The notes under the pieces were generated by a model. It was not told the DNA's origin and searched no databases. It saw only the letters and a program-made list of their open reading frames with translations. Below, piece by piece: positions 1-7,946 of a stretch of DNA of 11,923 nucleotides. The DNA lies in NCBI GenBank assembly GCA_041165345.1, contig JBEANQ010000066.1, positions 1 through 11,923 on the forward strand, read 5' to 3'. Both the position numbers and the translations under genes were made by a program. Every line of letters begins with the position of its first letter. Position 1 is the first letter of the stretch. Source of the stretch: JBBKWH01 sp041165345 (GTDB taxonomy: Bacteria; Pseudomonadota; Gammaproteobacteria; Pseudomonadales; Moraxellaceae).

Positions 1-901
1 GCACCTGAATGACGCGATTGATCAAGCGCGTGCCAAAGGTTATTTGGGCGAGAATATCTTGGGAACGGGCTACAACTTTGAGTTGTATGTGCATACCGGT
101 GCAGGGCGTTATATCTGTGGCGAAGAAACTGCCCTGATTAACTCGCTTGAAGGCCGCCGCGCTAACCCGCGTACCAAACCGCCGTTTCCACAGGTGGCAG
201 GGGCGTGGGGTCGTCCGACCATCGTCAATAACGTCGAAACCCTGATCAACGTCTCCAACATCATTTTGCGTGGCGCGGATTGGTTTAAAGGTTTATCCAA
301 CGGCAAAAGCCCAGACCCTGGTACCAAGATTTATGGCGCATCGGGCAAGGTTCGCTTTGCTGGTTTGTGGGAATTGCCGATGGGCACCACAGCGCGTGAA
401 GTCATTGAAGACCATGCCGGTGGCATGCAAGACGGCTTGACGCTCAAATGCTGGTTACCCGGTGGCGCGTCGACCGATTTTTTGTTGCCCGAGCATCTAG
501 ACTTGCCGATGGATTTTGACAACATCATGAAAGCCGGTAGCCGTTTGGGCACCTGCTTGTTGATGGTGGTGGATCAAACCCAAGACATGGTGGCACTGGT
601 GCGCAACCTTGAAGAGTTTTTTGCCCGTGAATCGTGCGGCTGGTGTACGCCTTGCCGTGATGGTCTGCCGTGGGGGGTGAAAATTTTGCGCGCCCTTGAG
701 CAAAAACAAGGCCGTGCAGAAGACATTCAAGCCTTGACCGACCTGACCAAAAACCTTTGGATCGGCAAGACCTTCTGCGCTCATGCACCGGGTGCGATGG
801 AGCCACTACAAAGTGCGCTCAAGTATTTCCGACCCGAATTTGAAGCCGGCATCAAACCGCTTGGTGTTGATGCCAGCTCCGCCCAAATTACGCAAGCATA
901 A
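1..901 (+). CDS. nuoF: NADH-quinone oxidoreductase subunit F, 5'-truncated
   Basis: This is the NADH-oxidising subunit of complex I in the cytoplasmic peripheral arm. It binds NADH and FMN and passes electrons to [4Fe-4S] cluster N3. The frame is open from base 2, with no plausible start in the window, and about 299 codons are present. The family is about 430-445 residues long, so roughly the first third is missing. The flavin/NADH-site stretch GAGRYICGEETAL begins at base 98, followed by LEGRRANPRTKPPFP. The N3 ligands are visible as ESCGWCTPC, with Cys codons at 635, 644 and 653, plus a fourth Cys at 776 in FCAHAPGA. The gene ends in TAA at 899-901, 12 bases before nuoG. The early part of the Rossmann-like FMN domain, upstream nuoE and the operon promoter lie outside the window. 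Identity is certain; only the start is unknown. Confidence 0.97.
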   Translation, partial: HLNDAIDQARAKGYLGENILGTGYNFELYVHTGAGRYICGEETALINSLEGRRANPRTKPPFPQVAGAWGRPTIVNNVETLINVSNIILRGADWFKGLSNGKSPDPGTKIYGASGKVRFAGLWELPMGTTAREVIEDHAGGMQDGLTLKCWLPGGASTDFLLPEHLDLPMDFDNIMKAGSRLGTCLLMVVDQTQDMVALVRNLEEFFARESCGWCTPCRDGLPWGVKILRALEQKQGRAEDIQALTDLTKNLWIGKTFCAHAPGAMEPLQSALKYFRPEFEAGIKPLGVDASSAQITQA

Positions 902-904
902 GGA
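901..904 (+). promoter_or_regulatory. Shine-Dalgarno site of nuoG
   Basis: AGGA, within TAAGGA, lies 9 bases before the ATG at 914 and overlaps the nuoF stop codon. It supports 914 as the nuoG start and suggests that ribosomes finishing nuoF reinitiate there. Confidence 0.65.
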
Positions 905-913
905 ATTCGACTG

Positions 914-3616
914 ATGGCAACCATTCATGTCGATGGCAAGCAACTTGAGGTCAATGGTGCGGACAACCTGCTACAGGCATGTCTGTCGATTGGCCTTGAT
1001 ATTCCGTATTTTTGTTGGCATCCGGCGCTAGGCAGCGTTGGCGCGTGCCGTCAATGTGCGGTTAAACAGTTTGCCAACGCCGATGACAAGCGCGGTCGGT
1101 TGGTCATGTCCTGCATGACACCGGTCGCCGACAACAACACCTTCATCTCGATTGACGACGATGAAGCCAAAGCCTTCCGCGCCAGCGTGGTCGAATGGCT
1201 GATGACCAACCATCCTCACGACTGTCCGGTCTGTGAAGAGGGCGGCCATTGCCATTTGCAAGACATGACCGTCATGACCGGTCACGACCGTCGCCGCTAT
1301 CGCTTTACCAAACGCACCCATCAAAATCAGGACCTAGGGCCGTTTGTCTCGCATGAGATGAACCGCTGTATCGCCTGTTATCGTTGCGTGCGTTACTACA
1401 AAGACTATGCGGGTGGAACCGATCTGGGTGTGTATGGCTCGGCATCCAACGTATACTTTGGCCGCGAAAAAGACGGTGTGTTAGAGAGCGAGTTCTCTGG
1501 CAACTTGGTTGAAGTCTGCCCAACCGGCGTGTTTACCGACAAAACCCACAGCGAACGCTACAATCGCAAGTGGGATATGCAGTATGCGCCGAGTGTGTGC
1601 CAAGGCTGCTCAACCGGCTGTAACACCTCACCGGGTGAACGCTACGGCGAGATCCGCCGCATCGAAAACCGCTTTCATGGTGACGTCAACCACTACTTCT
1701 TATGTGACCGTGGCCGCTTTGGTTACGGCTACGTCAACCGCACCGACCGTCCACGTCAGCCGGTGGTCAAGGTCGATGGCAAAAAACTGACCAGCACCAT
1801 TGATGCCGCTTTGGATCAAGCGATTGCACAACTCAAAGGCAAAAAAATTCTGGGCATTGGCTCACCGCGTGCCAGTCTAGAAACCAACTTTGCCCTGCGT
1901 GAGTTGGTCGGTGCGACTCAGTTTTCAACCGGCATGAACCGTGCCGAACAAGCCTTGGTCGAACAAGCGGTCAGCCTGTTGCAAACCGAAGGCGTGCATA
2001 TTCCGAGTCTGCGTGACATCGAAAGCTACGATGCCGTGTTGGTGTTGGGCGAAGACCTGACCCAGACCGCGCCTCGGGTCGCGCTGGCCGTGCGTCAAGC
2101 CGCCAAAAACAAAGGCCAGCAAATGGCCGAAGACCGCAAAACCCAAGACTGGTTGGCCGAGCCTGTGGCGCGGATTGCCCAAAACGAAAAAAGCCCCGTG
2201 TTTATTTTGGCCACCACAGAAACCCGTCTGAATGACGTGGCCGAAGGTGGCTGTGTGGCTACACCCAATGACATTGCACGGTTAGGCTTTGCGGTGGCGG
2301 CGGCCTTGACCGGTCAAACCTTAAGTGGTCTGTCTGATGAAGCCGCTGAGTTTGCGCAAAGCATGGCAACGGCACTCAAAGCGGCCAAAAAACCACTGAT
2401 TGTGACCGGCACCAGCTTGCAAGACCCCGCGTTACTCGACGCGGCGGGTCAGTTGGTGCAAGCCTTGGGCGCAGCATCAGGGTTGTATGTGGTCGTGCCT
2501 GAAGTCAACTCAATGGGCAGTGCCTTGTTGGGTGGCATGGCGTTAGAAGACGCCTTCATGAGCGACTATGACGCTGTGGTTGTGGCCGAGAACGACCTGT
2601 TCCGCCGTATGCCTAAAGCCTTGGTGCAACATGTGTTGAGCAAAACCCCAACGCTGGTTGTGCTGGATCACCAAAGCACCGACACCACCGCCCGTGCCAC
2701 CATCATTTTGCCCGCCGCCAGCTTTGCTGAAGGTGACGGCACCGTGGTGTCGGGTGAAGGCCGTGCGCAGCGGTATTTCCAAGTGTTTGATCCCACCTAC
2801 TACGACCCCAACATCAGCATCAAAGACAGCTGGCGCTGGCTGCATGCCATTAAAACCGGCTTGGATGGTCGGGCGATTGAATGGACGATCTTGGATGACG
2901 TGATCGATGCCATTGCGCGCCAAGTGCCGACGCTTGACGGCATTGTCGATGCTGCACCCAACGCAGGCTACCGCGTGCAGGGTCTAAAAATTGCCCGTGA
3001 GCCGCGTCGCTATTCGGGTCGCACCTCGATGCGTGCGCCGTTGTCGGTACACGAGCCACGCGCCCCACAAGACAAAGACTCGGCCTTAACCTTCTCGATG
3101 GAAGGTTATGTTGGCCCGCAGGAAACCAGCTCGCTGATTCCCTTTGCATGGGCACCCGGTTGGAACTCGCCACAAGCGTGGAACAAGTTTCAAGACGAAG
3201 TGGGCGGCCATTTAAAGGCGGGTGACTCAGGCGTGCGGTTGTTTGATCGTCTGCCTAAGCGTGCCGCGCGTAGCTATGTTGCGCCACAAGCCGAAGTGAT
3301 TGCCTTGGGTCAGTACCGTTTATTGCCTGTGCATAACATCTATGCCAGCGACGAAATGTCTGCCAAGAGCGAGGTCATGCAACGCCGCATCAGTGCGCCC
3401 GTACTGACCTTAAGTGCCGACGATGCCAACACCTTGAACATCAAAAACGGTCAAATGCTGACCGTTTCGGCCGGTCAAGACAGCGTGACCTTGCCGGTCA
3501 ATATTGTCGACTATATGCCGCCCGCCATGATTGGCTATCCGGTCGGCCAAGCACCTGTACTTGACATGGCACAGCCGTTGTCGGTCACCGTGGCGACCTT
3601 GGCTGTGGGAGTCTAA
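914..3616 (+). CDS. nuoG: NADH-quinone oxidoreductase subunit G
   Basis: This is the largest peripheral-arm subunit of complex I. It carries electrons from NuoF clusters towards NuoI. At 900 residues it is close to the E. coli protein (908). The N-terminal ferredoxin-type domain has the [2Fe-2S] N1b ligands C34, C45, C48 and C67. The His-ligated [4Fe-4S] cluster N5 has H100, C104, C107 and C113. Cluster N4 has C152, C155, C158 and C202. The off-pathway cluster N7, present in only some bacteria, has C229, C232, C236 and C264. From about residue 280 to 800 there is a molybdopterin-oxidoreductase fold, which in this family is structural and holds no metal cofactor. The last 100 or so residues form the C-terminal molybdopterin-dinucleotide-like domain. 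The start is fixed by the upstream AGGA and by alignment of the first ferredoxin strand. nuoH begins 2 bases after the stop. Confidence 0.98.
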   Translation: MATIHVDGKQLEVNGADNLLQACLSIGLDIPYFCWHPALGSVGACRQCAVKQFANADDKRGRLVMSCMTPVADNNTFISIDDDEAKAFRASVVEWLMTNHPHDCPVCEEGGHCHLQDMTVMTGHDRRRYRFTKRTHQNQDLGPFVSHEMNRCIACYRCVRYYKDYAGGTDLGVYGSASNVYFGREKDGVLESEFSGNLVEVCPTGVFTDKTHSERYNRKWDMQYAPSVCQGCSTGCNTSPGERYGEIRRIENRFHGDVNHYFLCDRGRFGYGYVNRTDRPRQPVVKVDGKKLTSTIDAALDQAIAQLKGKKILGIGSPRASLETNFALRELVGATQFSTGMNRAEQALVEQAVSLLQTEGVHIPSLRDIESYDAVLVLGEDLTQTAPRVALAVRQAAKNKGQQMAEDRKTQDWLAEPVARIAQNEKSPVFILATTETRLNDVAEGGCVATPNDIARLGFAVAAALTGQTLSGLSDEAAEFAQSMATALKAAKKPLIVTGTSLQDPALLDAAGQLVQALGAASGLYVVVPEVNSMGSALLGGMALEDAFMSDYDAVVVAENDLFRRMPKALVQHVLSKTPTLVVLDHQSTDTTARATIILPAASFAEGDGTVVSGEGRAQRYFQVFDPTYYDPNISIKDSWRWLHAIKTGLDGRAIEWTILDDVIDAIARQVPTLDGIVDAAPNAGYRVQGLKIAREPRRYSGRTSMRAPLSVHEPRAPQDKDSALTFSMEGYVGPQETSSLIPFAWAPGWNSPQAWNKFQDEVGGHLKAGDSGVRLFDRLPKRAARSYVAPQAEVIALGQYRLLPVHNIYASDEMSAKSEVMQRRISAPVLTLSADDANTLNIKNGQMLTVSAGQDSVTLPVNIVDYMPPAMIGYPVGQAPVLDMAQPLSVTVATLAVGV
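3607..3611 (+). promoter_or_regulatory. Shine-Dalgarno site of nuoH
   Basis: GGGAG lies inside the last codons of nuoG, 7 bases before the ATG at 3619. The spacing favours this start over the in-frame ATG two codons later (3625). Confidence 0.55.
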
Positions 3617-3618
3617 TC

Positions 3619-4653
3619 ATGCGCATGGACACGCAGATTCCCCAGTTTTTAACGCCTTATATGAACCAAGGCCAGTGGGATGTGACGTTCTCGGTCGTTC
3701 AGGCTGTGATCATTCTGTTGGTGGTGGTGATTGTGGCGGCCTTGCTCAGTTTTGTAGAGCGCCGCCTGTTGGCATGGTGGCAAGACCGTTACGGCCCGAA
3801 CCGTGTTGGGCCGTTTGGTATTTTTCAGATTGTCGCTGACATGCTGAAAATGATGTTTAAAGAAGACTGGACACCGCAGTTTTCAGACAAACTGACCTTT
3901 ATTCTTGCGCCTGCGGTGGCGATGGCCACAGCGTTGCTGTCGTTTTTGGTCATTCCATTAGCGCCCAATTTGGGCGTGGCAGACTTAGATGTTGGCCTGC
4001 TGTTTTTCTTTGGTATGGCGGGTTTGTCGGTGTATGCCGTGCTGTTTGCCGGTTGGTCTTCCAACAACAAATACTCGTTGTTGGGCGGGCTGCGCTCGGC
4101 GGCGCAAACGGTCAGCTACGAAGTGTTTATGGGTATCTCACTGATGGGCGTGGTGGCGATTGCTGGTTCGTTTAGCCTGCGTGACATTGTCGAAGCCCAG
4201 CACGGGCTGTGGTTTGTGGTCACTCAGCCGTTGGCGTTTGTGGTATTTGTCATTGCTGGCGTGGCGGTAACCCACCGTCACCCGTTTGACCAACCCGAAG
4301 CCGAACAAGAAATTGCTGATGGTTATCACATCGAATATTCCGGCATGAAGTGGGGCATGTTCTTTGTGGGCGAGTACATCAACGTGGTGTTGATTTCGGC
4401 CATGATTACCACCCTATTTTTTGGCGGTTGGCTTGCGCCGTTTAATCTGGATATTCCGTTTGTTCCGCCATTGTTCTGGTTTGTGGCCAAGACGGTCTTT
4501 TTCATCATGATGTTTGTGCTGGCGCGTGGCGCATTGCTGCGGCCTCGCTATGACCAAGTGATGAACTTTGGCTGGAAAATCTGTCTGCCGTTGGCATTGC
4601 TGAACCTGCTGGCGACTGCCGCAGTGATTCTGTCAATGCAATCTGCGTCCTAA
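3619..4653 (+). CDS. nuoH: NADH-quinone oxidoreductase subunit H
   Basis: This membrane subunit of complex I forms much of the quinone-binding cavity and links quinone reduction to proton movement. It has 344 residues (E. coli about 325), and about eight hydrophobic membrane segments are expected. The signature ERRLLAWWQDRYGPNRVGPF lies at residues 47-66, followed by the KEDWTP loop at 81-86. The membrane Glu of SYEVF is E168. The conserved acidic quinone-site loop, PFDQPEAEQE at 222-231, keeps D224, E227, E229 and E231. The N-terminus is about 11 residues longer than in E. coli, as judged from the offset of these motifs, and resembles remembered Acinetobacter NuoH proteins. Only 2 bases separate it from nuoG, and 22 from nuoI. 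An alternative ATG at 3625 would remove two residues. Identity is certain. Confidence 0.98.
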   Translation: MRMDTQIPQFLTPYMNQGQWDVTFSVVQAVIILLVVVIVAALLSFVERRLLAWWQDRYGPNRVGPFGIFQIVADMLKMMFKEDWTPQFSDKLTFILAPAVAMATALLSFLVIPLAPNLGVADLDVGLLFFFGMAGLSVYAVLFAGWSSNNKYSLLGGLRSAAQTVSYEVFMGISLMGVVAIAGSFSLRDIVEAQHGLWFVVTQPLAFVVFVIAGVAVTHRHPFDQPEAEQEIADGYHIEYSGMKWGMFFVGEYINVVLISAMITTLFFGGWLAPFNLDIPFVPPLFWFVAKTVFFIMMFVLARGALLRPRYDQVMNFGWKICLPLALLNLLATAAVILSMQSAS

Positions 4654-4662
4654 GCCCAAATC

Positions 4663-4669
4663 AAGGAGA
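4663..4669 (+). promoter_or_regulatory. Strong Shine-Dalgarno site of nuoI
   Basis: AAGGAGA lies in the 22-base nuoH-nuoI gap, 6 bases before the ATG at 4676. It is the closest match to the consensus seen among these junctions and sits in the longest gap between nuo genes in the window. Confidence 0.75.
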
Positions 4670-4675
4670 ACCCAG

Positions 4676-5224
4676 ATGTTGAAGCTTCTAAGTGGGCTGA
4701 TTGTCGGCGTGGGAACGCAGTTTCGCAGCCTGTTCATGGTGTTTAGCCACGGCTTTCGCAAACGCGACACCCTGATGTACCCCGAACAAGCGGTCAATCC
4801 ACCGCCACGCTATCGGGGGCGGATTGTATTGACTCGTGACCCCGACGGCGAAGAGCGTTGCGTGGCCTGTAACTTGTGTGCGGTGGCCTGTCCGGTCGGC
4901 TGTATCTCGTTGCAAAAAGCCGAAAAAGACGATGGCCGCTGGTATCCCGAGTTTTTCCGGATCAACTTTTCGCGCTGTATTTTTTGTGGCATGTGTGAAG
5001 AAGCCTGTCCCACTACCGCGATTCAGCTCACGCCAGACTTTGAAATGGCCGAGTTTGTGCGGCAGGATTTGGTCTATGAAAAAGAGCATCTGCTGATTTC
5101 AGGACCAGGCAAATATCCAGATTATAACTTCTATCGAGTGACCGGTATGTCCGTGACCGGCAAGCCTAAAGGCGCTGCCCAGTCAGAGGCGGCACCCATC
5201 GACGTGCGGAGTCTGCTGCCATGA
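4676..5224 (+). CDS. nuoI: NADH-quinone oxidoreductase subunit I
   Basis: This ferredoxin-like subunit sits at the base of the peripheral arm. It carries the last two tetranuclear clusters before the terminal cluster N2 (in NuoB) and quinone. It has 182 residues (E. coli 180). There are two 4Fe-4S motifs of the form CxxCxxCxxxCP. The first has C62, C65, C68 and C72; the second has C101, C104, C107 and C111. As in all 8Fe ferredoxin folds, the fourth Cys of each motif completes the other cluster, giving N6a and N6b. The N-terminal 30 residues contain FSHGFRKRDTL, the amphipathic region that lies on the membrane surface. The C-terminal end, DVRSLLP, resembles remembered Pseudomonas NuoI. A strong ribosome binding site precedes it. 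Its TGA stop overlaps the nuoJ ATG by 4 bases. Confidence 0.98.
   Translation: MLKLLSGLIVGVGTQFRSLFMVFSHGFRKRDTLMYPEQAVNPPPRYRGRIVLTRDPDGEERCVACNLCAVACPVGCISLQKAEKDDGRWYPEFFRINFSRCIFCGMCEEACPTTAIQLTPDFEMAEFVRQDLVYEKEHLLISGPGKYPDYNFYRVTGMSVTGKPKGAAQSEAAPIDVRSLLP
5208..5211 (+). promoter_or_regulatory. Shine-Dalgarno site of nuoJ inside nuoI
   Basis: GGAG lies 9 bases before the nuoJ ATG at 5221, within the final codons of nuoI. It supports the overlapping start. Confidence 0.5.
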
Positions 5225-5760
5225 TCTGGCCCTTTTATGTGTGTGCGTTGGTCGCGCTGATCTCGACCTTGCGCGTGGTCACCAATACCAATCCGGTTCA
5301 TGGCTTGCTCAGCCTGATCGTGTCCTTGTTGGCCGTGGCGGGGTTGTTTTTCACCATGGGTGCGTCATTTGCAGGCGTTCTTGAAATTATCGTGTATGCC
5401 GGTGCGATTTTGGTGCTGTTTGTGTTTGTGGTGATGATGCTTAACTTGGGCAGCGACACCACCTTGCAAGAAAAACAGTGGCTCAAAGCGGAAGCGTGGG
5501 CAGTTCCTGCGCTGATGTGCTTTTTGTTGGGATTATCACTGGTCTGGATGTTGTCTTCGTCAGGTATGGCGACACAACTGCCTTTGGGCACCCAAGCGGT
5601 TGATGCCAAGCAAGTGGGCATCGCCTTGTTTGGCCCGTACCTAATGCTGGTCGAGTTGGCGTCCATGCTGCTGTTGGCAGCCTTGGTCGCGGCCTATCAT
5701 TTGGGCAAACGCCCGATTGATGAACTCACGTCACCCCATGAGGATGGAACACAATCATGA
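5221..5760 (+). CDS. nuoJ: NADH-quinone oxidoreductase subunit J
   Basis: This small membrane subunit of complex I lies between the NuoH quinone module and the antiporter-like subunits. It has 179 residues (E. coli 184) and about five hydrophobic segments. The most conserved helix, TM3, reads LEIIVYAGAILVLFVFVVMM and begins near residue 54. It includes E55 and Y59, the region known in this family to form a pi-bulge that changes shape during turnover. The N-terminal TNTNPVHGLL (residues 21-30) and the later FGPYLMLVELASMLLLAALV are also family signatures. The hydrophilic C-terminal tail is short and variable. The gene overlaps nuoI at its start and nuoK at its end, each by the 4-base ATGA arrangement, which suggests translational coupling. 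Confidence 0.97.
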   Translation: MIWPFYVCALVALISTLRVVTNTNPVHGLLSLIVSLLAVAGLFFTMGASFAGVLEIIVYAGAILVLFVFVVMMLNLGSDTTLQEKQWLKAEAWAVPALMCFLLGLSLVWMLSSSGMATQLPLGTQAVDAKQVGIALFGPYLMLVELASMLLLAALVAAYHLGKRPIDELTSPHEDGTQS

Positions 5761-6068
5761 TGGCTGCCATTCCAATGGAACACGGCTTGATCGTGTCCGC
5801 TTTGCTGTTTGCCTTGGGGTTTTATGGCGTGATGGTGCGCCGCAACCTCATGTTCATGCTGATGAGCCTTGAAATCATGATGAACGCCGCTGCATTGGCG
5901 TTTGTGGTGGCGGGGAGTGCATGGGTACAACCAGAAGGCCAAGTGATGTTTATCTTGATTCTGACCCTTGCTGCTGCCGAAGCCTGTATTGGCCTTGCCA
6001 TCGTGCTTCAGTTTTATCATCGCTTCCATCATTTGGATGTGGATGCTGCCAGTGAGATGCGCGGATGA
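5757..6068 (+). CDS. nuoK: NADH-quinone oxidoreductase subunit K
   Basis: This is the MrpC-like membrane subunit of complex I, 103 residues with three transmembrane helices. Two buried glutamates essential for proton transfer in E. coli NuoK (E36 and E72) are present here as E39 in MSLEIMMNA and E75 in LAAAEACIGL. The offset of three reflects the slightly longer N-terminus, MMAAIPMEHG against MIPLQHG in E. coli. The start at 5757 gives an ATGA overlap with the nuoJ stop, and GAGGA at 5740-5744 lies 12 bases upstream. The adjacent ATG at 5760 is equally possible and would remove one residue. The C-terminus ends in SEMRG, as in E. coli, and overlaps nuoL by 4 bases. Confidence 0.97.
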   Translation: MMAAIPMEHGLIVSALLFALGFYGVMVRRNLMFMLMSLEIMMNAAALAFVVAGSAWVQPEGQVMFILILTLAAAEACIGLAIVLQFYHRFHHLDVDAASEMRG

Positions 6069-7945
6069 GCTTCTTATTCTTAACATTCGTTTTTCCGCTG
6101 ATTGGCTTTTTGCTGCTGGCCAGCCTACGTGATCGCCTGTCTGAAAATCTGGCTGCTTTGATTGGTGTAGGTTCAATGGGCTTATCTGCCCTGACTGCAC
6201 TGTATGCTGGTTCAGAGTTTTTGGCCGGAACGCAAGCCGGTGGCTATGTGCATCAAGTGTTGTGGACATGGCTACAAGTGGGCGATTTTGCCCCAAGCTT
6301 TGGTCTGCAACTTGATGGCCTGTCCTTAACCATGACTGGTGTGATCACTGGTGTGGGCTTTTTTATTCATCTGTTTGCCTCGTGGTACATGCGTGGTGAT
6401 GCATACGGCTATGCACGGTTCTTCTCTTACATGAACCTGTTTGTCGCCAGCATGTTGCTGTTGGTATTGGGTGATAACCTGATGCTGTTGTATTTGGGTT
6501 GGGAAGGCGTGGGCATTTGCTCGTACTTACTGATCGGCTTTTATTACTACGACCCTGCCAATGGTCGTGCAGCGATCAAAGCCTTTACCGTCACGCGTGT
6601 CGGTGACGTGTTTTTGGCGATTGGTTTGTTTATTTTGTTCCGCGAAATGGGCACGCTCGACATCTACGAGATCGTGATTCGTGCGCCCCAAATGCTACAA
6701 GCGGGTAGCCCTGCGGTGACGTGGGCGGCCTTGATGCTGCTGGGCGGTGCGGTGGGTAAGTCGGCGCAATTGCCGCTGCAAACATGGTTGGCGGATGCCA
6801 TGGCTGGACCAACACCGGTCTCTGCCTTGATTCACGCGGCCACCATGGTGACGGCGGGGGTGTACCTGATTGCCCGCTTGCATCCGGTTTTCTTGCTGGC
6901 ACCTGATGTGTTGTTGCTGGTCGGTCAAATTGGCGCAGTCACGTTGGTGCTGGCCGGTTTTGCTGCCTTGGTACAAACCGACATCAAACGGGTCTTGGCA
7001 TATTCGACCATGAGCCAAATTGGCTACATGTTCTTGGCGTTGGGTGTGGGCGCGTGGCAAGGGGCGGTGTTTCATTTGATGACGCACGCGTTTTTTAAAG
7101 CCTTGTTATTCTTGTCGTCCGGCGCAGTGATTTTGGCCTGTCACCACGAGCAAAATATTTTCAAAATGGGTGGTTTGCGTAAAACCATTCCGTTTGTGTA
7201 TGTCTGCTTTTTGGTTGGTGGTGGCGCGTTGGCAGCTTTACCGTTTGTCACCGTGGGTTTTTATTCTAAAGATGCGATCTTGTGGGACGTGTGGGCGAGT
7301 GGTCATCGCGAGCTGTTTTGGGCAGGAATTGTGGGGGCGTTTATGACCTCCATTTATACCTTCCGCCTGATCTGGCTGGTGTTTCATGGCGAAGCCAAAA
7401 CCCATGCACACCCCATTAAAGGCGTGTCGTACTGGTTACCCTTGGGTGCATTGCTGATCGTCTCGACAGCGGTGGGTGCCTTGATTCATCCACCACTGGC
7501 TGGCGTATTGCCACAAAGTGTGGGCGAAATCTTAGAGGAAACGGGTAAGGCTGCTGATTTGCATTGGGTCGAAATGATTGCCATGGCAACAGCCTTGTCT
7601 GGTTTAGTTGTAGGGGCATTGTTGTTCACTGGTGAGCGTCGCCTCGCGACCCGTATGCGTAACTCTGCCTTTGGGGCAGGATGTGCGCATCTGTGGCTAA
7701 ACGGTTGGGGCTTTGATGCATTGTACGACCTGTTGTTTAGCCGTCCCTTTTTGTTTGTGGCGCGCCTGTTAGGTCGTGATCCAATTGATCGTTTCTGGGG
7801 CATCGTTCCTGCCATTGTGCGTGCAGGCAATAGCTTGACCACAGGACGTCAGACCGGTTCATTGCGTGGTTATGCCAGCGCAATGGCATTGGGGATGGCC
7901 GTGCTGTTAATGGCGTTGATGGTGATTCAGGTCATGGGGAAATAA
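6065..7945 (+). CDS. nuoL: NADH-quinone oxidoreductase subunit L
   Basis: This is the distal antiporter-like proton-pumping subunit of complex I (MrpA-related), with 626 residues (E. coli 613). About sixteen membrane helices are expected. The half-channel residues known from E. coli are present: E147 in LGWEGVGICSYLL, D181 in TRVGDVF, K232 in GGAVGKSAQLPLQTW, K309 in QTDIKRVLAYS, K345 in HAFFKALLF and K402 in GFYSKDAIL. Two regions fit the long lateral amphipathic helix and the last transmembrane anchor that clamp the membrane arm. These are the stretch after about residue 520 and a final hydrophobic segment (residues about 605-624). The start overlaps the nuoK stop by 4 bases, with only a weak GTGAG about 8 bases upstream, so translation probably depends on coupling. 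nuoM begins 1 base after the stop. Confidence 0.98.
   Translation: MSFLFLTFVFPLIGFLLLASLRDRLSENLAALIGVGSMGLSALTALYAGSEFLAGTQAGGYVHQVLWTWLQVGDFAPSFGLQLDGLSLTMTGVITGVGFFIHLFASWYMRGDAYGYARFFSYMNLFVASMLLLVLGDNLMLLYLGWEGVGICSYLLIGFYYYDPANGRAAIKAFTVTRVGDVFLAIGLFILFREMGTLDIYEIVIRAPQMLQAGSPAVTWAALMLLGGAVGKSAQLPLQTWLADAMAGPTPVSALIHAATMVTAGVYLIARLHPVFLLAPDVLLLVGQIGAVTLVLAGFAALVQTDIKRVLAYSTMSQIGYMFLALGVGAWQGAVFHLMTHAFFKALLFLSSGAVILACHHEQNIFKMGGLRKTIPFVYVCFLVGGGALAALPFVTVGFYSKDAILWDVWASGHRELFWAGIVGAFMTSIYTFRLIWLVFHGEAKTHAHPIKGVSYWLPLGALLIVSTAVGALIHPPLAGVLPQSVGEILEETGKAADLHWVEMIAMATALSGLVVGALLFTGERRLATRMRNSAFGAGCAHLWLNGWGFDALYDLLFSRPFLFVARLLGRDPIDRFWGIVPAIVRAGNSLTTGRQTGSLRGYASAMALGMAVLLMALMVIQVMGK
7936..7940 (+). 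promoter_or_regulatory. Shine-Dalgarno site of nuoM
   Basis: GGGGA lies in the last codons of nuoL, 6 bases before the ATG at 7947. It supports that start despite the 1-base gap between genes. Confidence 0.5.
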
Positions 7946-7946
7946 G

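Noticed and set aside
2543..2923. A 126-codon − strand open frame inside nuoG
   Set aside because: It is a shadow of the conserved NuoG molybdopterin-like domain, with no independent ribosome site or domain seen.
914..3616. The molybdopterin-oxidoreductase fold in NuoG as a possible formate dehydrogenase or other Mo enzyme
   Set aside because: The N-terminal cluster arrangement and the position between nuoF and nuoH identify NuoG, in which the fold carries no molybdenum cofactor.
5697..6296. A 199-codon open frame on the − strand spanning the nuoJ end, nuoK and the nuoL start
   Set aside because: It lies entirely antisense to three well-conserved genes. Its translation is rich in His, Gln and Lys with no recognisable domain, as expected from reading hydrophobic membrane-protein codons backwards.
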